DNA of 15,764 nucleotides from Methylopumilus sp036745495. GTDB lineage: Bacteria > Pseudomonadota > Gammaproteobacteria > Burkholderiales > Methylophilaceae. The stretch spans positions 1 through 15,764 of the forward strand of contig DAIOGA010000017.1 of assembly GCA_036745495.1 (NCBI GenBank), written 5' to 3'. Below the pieces are notes generated by a model. That model saw only the letters and a program-made list of their open reading frames with translations. It had not been told where the DNA came from and made no database searches. Positions 7,612 to 14,719 of this stretch are shown piece by piece; the first letter of the stretch is position 1, and each line of letters starts with the position of its first letter. A program made the translations under genes and the position numbers.

Positions 7612-7934
7612 TCAATCGGTTGATGTTTTAAGCCACCCTGAACTCGGTGATGGTCTTTATGAACTTCTTTGTATTTGATGACTTGGCGATCTAATTTGCC
7701 TGATAGTAAATCAATTGCAGTGTACATACTTTCGCCTCTGCATTCAGCATGGATATCACTCTTGGGCAGATGAATGGTAGCTTCAGCAATATGCTCTAAT
7801 TTATTTACGGTCAGAGTTACTTTTGCGTCAATTACATGATCGAAATGATGAAAAATCTTAGCTAATTTAGTTTGAATATATTCCTTTAATGACGGAGTAA
7901 TTTCTAAATGGTGGCCGGTTAAATGAATATTCAT
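7608..7934 (-). CDS. hpf: Ribosome hibernation promoting factor (short HPF/RaiA family)
   Basis: The 108 residues begin MNIHLTGHHLEITPSLKEYI and include HFDHVIDAKVTL, KSDIHAECRGESMYTAIDLL and KLDRQVIKYKE, the typical beta-alpha-beta-beta-beta-alpha ribosome-binding fold of the HPF/YfiA family. It lacks the extra C-terminal dimerisation domain of long HPF, so it is the short type that promotes 100S ribosome dimers with a partner such as RMF in enterobacteria. Basic and histidine-rich residues near the end would contact rRNA. The gene follows rpoN by 21 bp, with a good AAGGA ribosome site. Its TGA stop overlaps the hprK start. ptsN, usually the next gene in this locus, is not found. Confidence 0.96.
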   Translation of the reverse strand: MNIHLTGHHLEITPSLKEYIQTKLAKIFHHFDHVIDAKVTLTVNKLEHIAEATIHLPKSDIHAECRGESMYTAIDLLSGKLDRQVIKYKEVHKDHHRVQGGLKHQPIE

Positions 7935-7940
7935 GTCATT

Positions 7941-7945
7941 TCCTT
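7941..7945 (-). promoter_or_regulatory. Shine-Dalgarno site of hpf
   Basis: AAGGA on the minus strand lies 6 nt before the ATG at 7934. An earlier ATG (7939-7937) reads only Met-Thr-stop, so this site and the long frame fix the hpf start at 7934. It is one of the few clear Shine-Dalgarno sites in the run. Confidence 0.7.
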
Positions 7946-7955
7946 AAGGTTAAAG

Positions 7956-9365
7956 TTATAAAATTTTTCTAAGGTTGGTTGGGGCAATATTTAATATTTC
8001 CCTGTATTTTGCAACGGTTCTGCGAGCGATATTAATACCTTGATTCTTCAATAATAAGACAATTTCATTGTCTGAAAGTGGTTTTTTCGGATCTTCTTGT
8101 TTAATGACTTCTTTAATTTTAGCCCTAATTGCAGTAGATGCAAGTTCATTCCCTGATGCACTATCAATTGAGCTACCGAAGAAAAATTTGAGCTCGTAAA
8201 TACCTCGGGGCGTATTAATATATTTATTTGATGTAACACGGGAAATCGTAGATTCATGAAGACCTACCTCTTCAGCAATCTCTCTTAAAACAAGAGGTTT
8301 CATCATAGATTCACCATGATCTAAAAAGTCTTTTTGATGTCTCATGATGGCTTCAGAGACTTTAAGGATTGTGATAAAGCGCTGTTGAATATTTTTCACA
8401 ATCCACTTGGCCTCCTGGATTTGACTTGATAAATGATGGGAGACTTCATTTTGTGAATTTTTTATTAAGTCTCGATAAATATGATTTAAGCGGAGTTTTG
8501 GAATAGCTTGCTCATTTAACGAAACTTGCCATTTAGTTTTAACTTTTTTGACATTCACTTCATGTTGAATGAAGTGGTGACTTTCAATAGTGGAAAATAT
8601 ATTTCCAGGTTTTGGATTAAGGCTTTTAATTACTTTCTGAACATCTCTTAAAGCTTCATCTTCACACCCTAATATTTTTTTTAGTCTCACAAAGTCACGT
8701 GAAGCTAAAAGGTTTAGATGGTTTTTAATTACTTTAATTGAAAGAGAATGAATTGGATTTTCGTCTTTACTCTCAAGTTGTAGTGTTAGGCATTCTATGA
8801 GATCTCTTGCGCCTATACCAGGGGGTGCTTGTTTTTGAAGGAGTTTTAGTAAAGATTCTATTTCTTCTATACTAACTTCATACTCTATTGGGATGCTTGC
8901 TAAGAAGTAATCAAGAGGCTCTTCTAGATAGCCATCTTCATTGATTGAGTCTATTAAAAGAGAAATAATCGCCTGATCCTTTTCACTAATTGGAATTAAG
9001 TGAAAAATATCTTCAAGGTATTGTTTTAATGTTTGCGATACGGGCTCTTGATATTCGGTTGAATCAACATAATTATCTTTTGTGTATTCATCATCCCAAT
9101 TAATTTCATGCTCATAAATTGGTTCTTGAGATTCTTGATGATTTGAAATTTCAAATGAAGTTTCTTCTTGGGAGATTGGCGAAGTATTTTTATTTTCTTC
9201 CTCATCTTCCTCTTCTATCATTTCAATCAATGGATTTTGTTGAATTAAAATTTCAAGCTCTTGGTTAAGCTCAACCGAAGACATCTGTAAAAGCTTAATA
9301 GATTGTTGAAGTTGCGGGGTAAGCGATAAATGCTGAGTCGCTTTAAATTGAAGGTTTTGTTTCAT
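7956..9365 (-). CDS. rpoN: RNA polymerase sigma-54 factor
   Basis: The 469 residues match full-length RpoN (E. coli 477). Region I is the Gln/Leu-rich activator-interaction segment at residues 1-48 (QHLSLTPQLQQSIKLLQMSS). Region II is a short acidic linker (about 49-105). The core-binding region follows, with the PPGIGARDLIECL motif at 181-193. A helix-turn-helix lies at 359-380 (LREIAEEVGLHESTISRVTS), and the RpoN box ARRTVAKYR, which reads the -24 promoter element, is intact at 447-455. All parts needed for promoter recognition and activator response are therefore present. The factor must be driven by an AAA+ activator encoded elsewhere, because the NtrX-like protein in this window looks unsuited. 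It lies between lptB (26 bp upstream) and hpf (21 bp downstream). Confidence 0.98.
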   Translation of the reverse strand: MKQNLQFKATQHLSLTPQLQQSIKLLQMSSVELNQELEILIQQNPLIEMIEEEDEEENKNTSPISQEETSFEISNHQESQEPIYEHEINWDDEYTKDNYVDSTEYQEPVSQTLKQYLEDIFHLIPISEKDQAIISLLIDSINEDGYLEEPLDYFLASIPIEYEVSIEEIESLLKLLQKQAPPGIGARDLIECLTLQLESKDENPIHSLSIKVIKNHLNLLASRDFVRLKKILGCEDEALRDVQKVIKSLNPKPGNIFSTIESHHFIQHEVNVKKVKTKWQVSLNEQAIPKLRLNHIYRDLIKNSQNEVSHHLSSQIQEAKWIVKNIQQRFITILKVSEAIMRHQKDFLDHGESMMKPLVLREIAEEVGLHESTISRVTSNKYINTPRGIYELKFFFGSSIDSASGNELASTAIRAKIKEVIKQEDPKKPLSDNEIVLLLKNQGINIARRTVAKYREILNIAPTNLRKIL

Positions 9366-9391
9366 CGCCTAAATAGCGCTAATTTGAATAG

Positions 9392-10114
9392 TTATAGATA
9401 AAAGTCTTTACCTAAATAAACATCTTTAACATTTTGATCATTAGCAAGAGTTTTAGGTAGGCCTGATGCAAGAATTTTGCCTTGATTTACAATATATGCG
9501 CGATCACAAATGCCCAAAGTTTCACGAACATTATGATCCGTAATAAGGATGCCAATTTTTTGCTTAGCAAGATATTTAATGATTTTTTGGATATCAATCA
9601 CCGCAATAGGATCAATTCCTGCAAAAGGTTCATCTAATAGAATAAAAGCCGGATCAGAAGCAAGACATCTAGCAATTTCAACACGACGTCTTTCGCCACC
9701 TGACAGACTGATTGCAGCATTATTTCTAATATGACTAATACCTAATTCTTGAAGAAGCTCTTCAAGTCTTGCATTCATTTTTTCGCGAGTTAATTCTTGC
9801 AATTCTAAGATTGCTAAAATATTTTCAGCTACTGTCATTTTTCTAAAGATTGAAGGTTCTTGAGGTAGATAAGACAAGCCTAATTTTGCGCGGCTATGAA
9901 TTGGCATTTTGGATAGGTTTACATTATCTAGCGAAATCCGTCCTCGATCAGTTGGAATAAGGCCTACGATCATATAAAAACTGGTTGTTTTTCCGGCACC
10001 ATTGGGGCCCAATAATCCTACAATTTCGCCACTCTTGATAGTTAAAGATACATCTTGAACGACAGTTCTTTTTTTAAAGGTTTTTTTAAGGTTCTCAATA
10101 ACTAATTCGCTCAT
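9392..10114 (-). CDS. lptB: LPS export ABC transporter ATP-binding protein LptB
   Basis: The 240-residue ABC ATPase is the usual LptB size (241). Walker A GPNGAGKT is at 36-43, the Q-loop Gln at 85 (LPQEPSIFR), the signature LSGGERRRVEIARCL at 137-151, Walker B ILLDEPFAGIDP at 158-169 and the switch His194 in ITDHNVRET. The DEPFAGIDP and LPQEPSIFRK sequences and the neighbouring lptA and lptC separate it from branched-chain amino acid LivF/LivG proteins. It sits at the inner face of the cytoplasmic membrane, where with LptF and LptG (not in this window) it extracts LPS and drives it along LptC and LptA to the outer membrane. It starts 9 bp after the lptA stop, with an AGGA-type site overlapping that stop region. 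Confidence 0.97.
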   Translation of the reverse strand: MSELVIENLKKTFKKRTVVQDVSLTIKSGEIVGLLGPNGAGKTTSFYMIVGLIPTDRGRISLDNVNLSKMPIHSRAKLGLSYLPQEPSIFRKMTVAENILAILELQELTREKMNARLEELLQELGISHIRNNAAISLSGGERRRVEIARCLASDPAFILLDEPFAGIDPIAVIDIQKIIKYLAKQKIGILITDHNVRETLGICDRAYIVNQGKILASGLPKTLANDQNVKDVYLGKDFYL

Positions 10115-10123
10115 ATTAATTCG

Positions 10124-10678
10124 CTATTCCTGTGGTTTTTTCTTTGGCTGAATAATTGCACGCGTTCTGCCGCCAGGCACAGTTTCCCCCGCCTTATTTT
10201 TAGTATTGCCTGACATTGCTTTTGCAAATTCAGCATTTGCGTCGTACATAATGTAATCACCATATACGACATCTTCACCTTTTTTTACCCAAGCTTTGCT
10301 ATATAAATGAACCTTATCCATTCGGCCGTCATATTCGATTCTCTGAGCACTTCCTTCAATATATTCATTTTTACCCTCTCGTTTTTGTTTGAAGGTTGTC
10401 GGATTGCCAATACTTGTACTATGTTGAAAACCTTGATTATCTTCTCGAACGGTAAGTTCGTCAGCTTTAATGAGAAGTGTACCTTGTGTCAAAATGACAT
10501 TACCAGTATATACGCTAGTATTCTTTGAATCGTCAGATGTCATTGTGTCGGACTCAAGTTCGATTGGCTTATCTCGATCGGCTTTTTCCGCAAAAACGTA
10601 AGACGAATTTACACCTACAAAACATAAACAAATGAAGATAAATTTCAGTAATGATGGTTTAAAAAAATATGAGCGCAT
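10124..10678 (-). CDS. lptA: Periplasmic LPS transport protein LptA
   Basis: The 184-residue precursor begins with a clear signal peptide: basic start, hydrophobic stretch at about residues 11-23, and a cleavage-type VFA before Glu31. The mature part is a beta-jellyroll OstA-like domain, with KPIELESDTM, YTGNVILTQGTLLIKADEL, a KREGKNEYIEGSAQRIEY segment, and VYGDYIMYDANAEFA. LptA bridges the periplasm and passes LPS from LptC to the outer-membrane LptD/LptE complex. The C-terminus is a Lys/Pro-rich tail (QPKKKPQE), as in many betaproteobacterial LptA. The start codon overlaps the lptC stop by one base (TAATG at 10680-10676), which suggests coupled translation. lptB follows. Confidence 0.95.
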   Translation of the reverse strand: MRSYFFKPSLLKFIFICLCFVGVNSSYVFAEKADRDKPIELESDTMTSDDSKNTSVYTGNVILTQGTLLIKADELTVREDNQGFQHSTSIGNPTTFKQKREGKNEYIEGSAQRIEYDGRMDKVHLYSKAWVKKGEDVVYGDYIMYDANAEFAKAMSGNTKNKAGETVPGGRTRAIIQPKKKPQE

Positions 10679-11307
10679 TATTTTTTCGGATTCTTATTTT
10701 GAATAATAGGATGAGCGTTTAAATTTGTTTTCTTTATTGGTTTTTCATAATGCACACGAACTTTCTCTAACAACGTCATTATTCCATTCTTTTTATCATA
10801 TCTCATGCCAATTGCATTGACGACGGTTTTAGGATCTTGAGTAATGCGAACGGGTCTTTTTGTAAATGCCTGGTCTTTATTGGGCAACACAGTTAATTGA
10901 TCTGTAAAAAGTTCCATTTTTGGTTTTGTTTCTGTTTCGAGTCGAGCCACCTTTACATTATCAATAATCTGTACTTCTTCGCCATCAGTTGAAACAAGAC
11001 CAACGCCACCTTCAATCTGAGAGCTAGGCACATTATTTTTGTATCTAATAAGAAGTGGTTTTTTTAGGCGCGTTGTATCATCTTGACCAAAGTGTGTCAT
11101 TTCATTTGCCGATAAAATAAAACGAATAGAACCATCTGATTCAGTCTGTGTTGTTTTAAAGTTTGTTAAAAAGTAATCAGGGCTATTGCTCAACTTATTT
11201 CCTCTTTTTTCACTTTCATTTTCAACAGAAATTTGAACCCAATAAGAAATAAAAGCCAAGATTGCAGCGAAGAAAATAGGAAATAAAACAGAGAAGCGAT
11301 TGATCAT
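10678..11307 (-). CDS. lptC: LPS export protein LptC
   Basis: The 209-residue protein has a single N-terminal membrane anchor (about residues 4-26) followed by a periplasmic OstA-like beta domain (PDYFLTNF, FILSANEMTHFGQDD, GEEVQIIDNVKVAR, MELFTDQLTVLPNKDQAFT, GMRYDKKNGIMTLLEKVRVHYE). LptC receives LPS from the LptB2FG transporter and hands it to LptA. Sequence conservation in this family is low, so the call depends partly on position between kdsC and lptA, which is diagnostic. It is slightly longer than E. coli LptC (191) because of a basic tail. Its start overlaps the kdsC stop by 4 nt (ATGA), and its stop overlaps the lptA start by one base. Confidence 0.92.
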   Translation of the reverse strand: MINRFSVLFPIFFAAILAFISYWVQISVENESEKRGNKLSNSPDYFLTNFKTTQTESDGSIRFILSANEMTHFGQDDTTRLKKPLLIRYKNNVPSSQIEGGVGLVSTDGEEVQIIDNVKVARLETETKPKMELFTDQLTVLPNKDQAFTKRPVRITQDPKTVVNAIGMRYDKKNGIMTLLEKVRVHYEKPIKKTNLNAHPIIQNKNPKK

Positions 11308-11831
11308 TTAAAGTAAGGCGCAATGATTGCATCATAAGTGCCTTGTGCTTTCATAATTAAATCACAAGCTTCTCGAACGGCACCATATCCAGCAATTTTT
11401 TCTGTAATAAAATGCGCAATTTTTTTAACTTCATCATGACCTGCTGGAACTGTGATAGCTAAACCTGATTGCAACATGGGGGGTAAATCTACAATGTCAT
11501 CTCCCATAAATGCACATTCCTCTGCTTTCAATCCAGCTTTTTTGATGAGATCAGAAAATGCTTCTTTTTTATCTGAAATACCTTGATAAAAGTAATCGAC
11601 TTCTAAGTTTTCGGCGCGAATAAGAACGCTATTGGAATTGCGACCAGTAATAATTGCAAGTTTAATGCCGCTTTTTTTAAGTAATCGCATGCCCAAGCCA
11701 TCTTGAGTATTGAACATTTTATATTCCTGGCCATCATCCCCTATGAAGAGTGAGCCATCCGTCATTACGCCATCAACATCAAAAATAACAAGTTTGATTT
11801 TTTGCGCGCGGGCCTTGAGATTAGAATCCAT
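11304..11831 (-). CDS. kdsC: 3-deoxy-D-manno-octulosonate 8-phosphate phosphatase KdsC
   Basis: The 175-residue HAD-family phosphatase hydrolyses Kdo-8-phosphate to Kdo, a step in lipid A core synthesis in the cytoplasm. The HAD motifs are visible: FDVDGVMTDG with Asp18 (nucleophile) and Asp20, the ITGR Thr62 of motif II, and GDDIVDLPPM with Asp111/Asp112 of motif IV. The short insertion FIGDDGQEYKMFNTQDGLG is typical of KdsC, which has no large cap domain and works as a tetramer. The gene overlaps kdsD by one base (TAATG) and lptC by 4 nt, the conserved arrangement. Length is close to normal (E. coli 188). Confidence 0.97.
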   Translation of the reverse strand: MDSNLKARAQKIKLVIFDVDGVMTDGSLFIGDDGQEYKMFNTQDGLGMRLLKKSGIKLAIITGRNSNSVLIRAENLEVDYFYQGISDKKEAFSDLIKKAGLKAEECAFMGDDIVDLPPMLQSGLAITVPAGHDEVKKIAHFITEKIAGYGAVREACDLIMKAQGTYDAIIAPYFK

Positions 11832-12811
11832 TAAATCACTTTCGCTTTAAAAAGGTCATGCATATTAAAGGCACCTACTAATTTGGATTCTCTATTCACC
11901 ACAAGGATTCCATTAATTTTATTACTCTCCATAAGATTGATCGCATCAATAATAATTTGATCATCAAATATTGTTTTAGGATTTTTATTCATAATTTCTT
12001 TGATAGATTGTTTTTCATAATCTATTTTTTTAGAAAGTTGTCTTCTTAAATCTCCGTCAGTAAACATGCCAATAGGCCTAGACTCTTTATCCACTATTGC
12101 AGTAAAACCTAATCCTTTAAGAGATATTTCGAGGACTGCATCAGAAAGTAATGCGTGATCATTGATTGAAGGAACCTGTTCAGCTTTTCGCATAATGTCT
12201 CGAACTCTAATCACTTGTCTTTTCCCTAGGCTACCGCCTGGATGTGATCTAGCAAAATCTTCAGCTGTAAATGCTCTCTGATCAAGAACGCAGATGGCTA
12301 ATGCATCACCAAGAGCAAGCGATGCTGTTGAACTGGCTGTAGGAGAAAGTCCTAAAGGACAAGCTTCTTGAGAAACCTGTGCACTTAAATGAATTTCAGA
12401 TTCTTTTGCAAGCTCGGAATTGCTATTGCCTGTAATTGAAATAATTTTTGCACCAATTCTTTTAATGACAGGAAGGATAGATAAGAGCTCATCACTTTTA
12501 CCTGAGTTTGATAGAAAAATAACTACATCATTAGATGTAATCATTCCTAAATCACCATGACTGGCTTCTGCCGGATGCATAAAGAAACTAGGAGTTCCAG
12601 TGCTTGCGAAAGTAGATGCTAATTTTCTTCCAATATGCCCTGATTTCCCCATCCCACTCACCACAACTCTGCCATCGCAATGTAAAATGAGCTGAACAGC
12701 ATTGACGAAATGATCATCAAGTCTATTTGCTAAAGATGAAATTTCTTGTGCTTCAATTTCAAGGACTTGGCGGGCGCGTTCAAGCGTATTTTTAGATGAT
12801 GTCTTCGTCAT
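11831..12811 (-). CDS. kdsD: Arabinose 5-phosphate isomerase KdsD
   Basis: The 326-residue protein interconverts ribulose 5-phosphate and arabinose 5-phosphate, the first step to Kdo. It has a SIS domain (about 35-190) and two CBS domains (about 205-260 and 270-326). Compared with remembered E. coli numbering, the key residues are kept: Lys56 in GMGKSGH (E. coli Lys59), Glu108 (Glu111), Glu149 in QEACPLG (Glu152) and His190 in RSHPGG (His193). One neighbour differs: SNSGK at 101-105 where SNSGE is usual. It is the first gene of the 14-gene minus-strand run. No Shine-Dalgarno precedes the ATG, and a good promoter lies directly upstream, so a leaderless start is possible. The window does not show why CBS ligands would control it. 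Confidence 0.97.
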   Translation of the reverse strand: MTKTSSKNTLERARQVLEIEAQEISSLANRLDDHFVNAVQLILHCDGRVVVSGMGKSGHIGRKLASTFASTGTPSFFMHPAEASHGDLGMITSNDVVIFLSNSGKSDELLSILPVIKRIGAKIISITGNSNSELAKESEIHLSAQVSQEACPLGLSPTASSTASLALGDALAICVLDQRAFTAEDFARSHPGGSLGKRQVIRVRDIMRKAEQVPSINDHALLSDAVLEISLKGLGFTAIVDKESRPIGMFTDGDLRRQLSKKIDYEKQSIKEIMNKNPKTIFDDQIIIDAINLMESNKINGILVVNRESKLVGAFNMHDLFKAKVI

Positions 12812-12817
12812 ATTGAT

Positions 12818-12847
12818 ATTGTAGAGGGTAATAGATACTCGTGTAAA
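12818..12847 (-). promoter_or_regulatory. Predicted sigma-70-type promoter of the kdsD-to-xth run (possibly leaderless)
   Basis: Reading the minus strand, TTTACA (12847-12842) and TACAAT (12823-12818) each match the consensus at 5 of 6 positions, with an 18-nt spacer. The -10 box ends 6 nt before the kdsD ATG at 12811, so the expected start point falls on or next to the A of the ATG. There is no Shine-Dalgarno before kdsD. The promoter lies in the 90-bp divergent spacer (12812-12901), the only non-coding stretch of notable size. No equally good rightward promoter for the antiporter gene was recognised there. Confidence 0.5.
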
Positions 12848-12901
12848 AGGGTTTATATGTACTTTAAGCCTAAAAATTATTGATTAATCTTGGATAAATG
12901 A

Positions 12902-14716
12902 ATGTTTGACTCTCTGCCCTTAGTTCTTGTCTTGCTAGTAAGCTCAGTTTTACTAGTTGGACTATTCCGATATTTAAAATTACCCGCGATGATTGCTTAT
13001 TTTGTTGTGGGTTTAATTTTAGGACCTCATTTGATCGGGGTACTTCCTGACTCTGAGTCTGGTCGTCATTTTGCTGAATTCGGTATTGTATTTTTAATGT
13101 TTAGTATTGGACTTGAATTTAGCTTGCCTAAGCTTTATTCCATGAGGAATATACTTTTCGGTTTGGGTGGTGCACAAGTATTTATTACTTTATTCGCTTC
13201 CATTAGTCTTGCCTGGTGGTTAGGGCTTCATTTAACTTCAGCGTTTGTAATTGGCAGCGCGTTTACTATGTCATCAACAGCCATTGTTTCAAAAATTTTA
13301 ATGGAGCGTGTTGATTTAAATTCAAGGCATGGTCGATTAGCTATTGGTATTTTGCTCTTTCAAGATATTGCTGTTATTCCAATCTTAATATTGATCCCAG
13401 CTCTTGGTGCCTCAACAAGTGATATTGGCACTATATTTTTAATGTCACTTTTAAAAGCTATTTTTTTATTTTCTATTCTTTTTAAATTTGGCAGGCCTTT
13501 GATGAATTCTTGGTTTGCCGTGGTAGCAAATCAAAGATCGCGCGAATTGTTCATCATGAATGTATTGATGATTACACTCTTATTTTCCTTTGCTACTAAG
13601 ATGGCTGGATTATCTTACGGCATCGGAGCGTTTATGGCTGGGATGCTTATTTCGGAGACACGTTATCGTTATCAAGTTGAATCAGATATTGCAGCCTTCA
13701 GAGATATTTTATTGGGCCTTTTCTTTATAAGTATTGGTATGTTGCTTAATCTTCACCAAATTGCTTCGAATATTGGTTATGTCGTTTTAATTACTTTGGG
13801 ATTTATCTTATTTAAGGCCTTTGTGATTACGCTTTTGACACGATTATTTAATTATGAAATTGGTGTAGGTATTAGAACTGGACTTATTTTGGCGCAAGCC
13901 GGAGAGTTTAGTTTTGTGATATTAGCTCTTGCGAGAGAAGAGCATGTCATTGGTTCACATGCATTCCAAATTATTCTTGCTGCTTCATTATTTTCAATGA
14001 TGTTAGCTCCATTCATTATTCAATATAACGGCCGCATAGCGCGTTATTTGTCAAAAAGTTATAACCGTAATAGTGCCGATACAATCCAAGCAATTCAATC
14101 GATAGGAAGCGCTTTAAAAGATCATGTAATTTTATGTGGCTATGGTAGAAGTGGGCAGTACTTAGGCCGTTTTTTAAAGGAAGAAAATATTCCTTTTATC
14201 GCGATTGANNNNNNNNNNNNNNNNNNNNNNNNNNNNNNNNNNNNNNNNNNNNNNNNNNNNNNNNNNNNNNNNNNNNNNNNNNNNNNNNNNNNNNNNNNNN
14301 NNNNNNNNCCAGAAATTTTAGAAGGCAGTCTAATGTTAGCCTCGCATGCGCTTGTCGTTTTAGGCGTTCCTTTAAATCGAGTCGTGAAGCGTATCCGTTC
14401 TTTTAGAGAAGAGCGTTATAAAATGTTTAGAGGCTATTTTGGCGGCTTGTCAGATGCGGAAGCTGAAGTGACAGAGCCTCAATTGAGATTGCATGCGATC
14501 GAAATTAATAAAAAATCACATGTACATTCATGGAAGCTTATCCAGATTCCATTTGCTATGTTTAGTGTTGAGCTTAAGTATTTAAGACGTCCTAACATGT
14601 TAGAAGATATAGAGCCTAGAGATGATATTGTTTTGTCTTCTGGGGATGTTCTTGTAGTGTTAGGCATAGCAGATAAACTTAATGCTCTAGAAAAATACAT
14701 ACTGACTGGCAAATAG
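12902..14716 (+). CDS. CPA2-family monovalent cation:proton antiporter (KefB/KefC-like), interrupted by an assembly gap
   Basis: The first 380 residues form a Na+/H+ exchanger-type membrane domain of about 12 hydrophobic segments, with the CPA2 motifs FTMSSTAIVSKIL and LLFQDIAVIP (Asp155). A cytoplasmic TrkA-N (RCK) domain begins at about 408, with the nucleotide-binding GYGRSG at 413-418. A 100-N gap then cuts the domain after FIAI and a broken GAN codon (Asp/Glu), as expected for the acidic end of the Rossmann strand. The frame resumes with PEILEGSLMLASHALV, and a TrkA-C-like domain ends the protein. As written it has 604 residues; KefC and YbaL, as remembered, have about 85-88 residues where the gap gives 34, so the real length is probably near 655. 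The likely role is K+ or Na+ efflux with proton entry, gated by nucleotide or ligand binding. Glutathione gating of the true KefC kind is not shown. thiO follows after 3 bp. Confidence 0.9.
   Translation: MFDSLPLVLVLLVSSVLLVGLFRYLKLPAMIAYFVVGLILGPHLIGVLPDSESGRHFAEFGIVFLMFSIGLEFSLPKLYSMRNILFGLGGAQVFITLFASISLAWWLGLHLTSAFVIGSAFTMSSTAIVSKILMERVDLNSRHGRLAIGILLFQDIAVIPILILIPALGASTSDIGTIFLMSLLKAIFLFSILFKFGRPLMNSWFAVVANQRSRELFIMNVLMITLLFSFATKMAGLSYGIGAFMAGMLISETRYRYQVESDIAAFRDILLGLFFISIGMLLNLHQIASNIGYVVLITLGFILFKAFVITLLTRLFNYEIGVGIRTGLILAQAGEFSFVILALAREEHVIGSHAFQIILAASLFSMMLAPFIIQYNGRIARYLSKSYNRNSADTIQAIQSIGSALKDHVILCGYGRSGQYLGRFLKEENIPFIAIXXXXXXXXXXXXXXXXXXXXXXXXXXXXXXXXXXPEILEGSLMLASHALVVLGVPLNRVVKRIRSFREERYKMFRGYFGGLSDAEAEVTEPQLRLHAIEINKKSHVHSWKLIQIPFAMFSVELKYLRRPNMLEDIEPRDDIVLSSGDVLVVLGIADKLNALEKYILTGK
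14209..14308. other. Assembly gap of exactly 100 N inside the antiporter gene
   Basis: One hundred consecutive N within the TrkA-N domain. The flanks stay in frame. The spacing in remembered KefC and YbaL sequences suggests about 255-265 nt are really missing. Confidence 0.97.
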
Positions 14717-14719
14717 CGT

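Noticed and set aside
7608..7934. hpf possibly fused to or broken by the ptsN loss
   Set aside because: The HPF sequence runs to a normal short-HPF C-terminus, with a good ribosome site and no frameshift; only the DNA after its stop differs from the usual locus.
12848..12901. A rightward promoter for the antiporter gene (boxes such as TTTATA and AATTAT)
   Set aside because: Matches are weak (about 4 of 6) and chance hits are expected in such AT-rich DNA; not listed as a feature.
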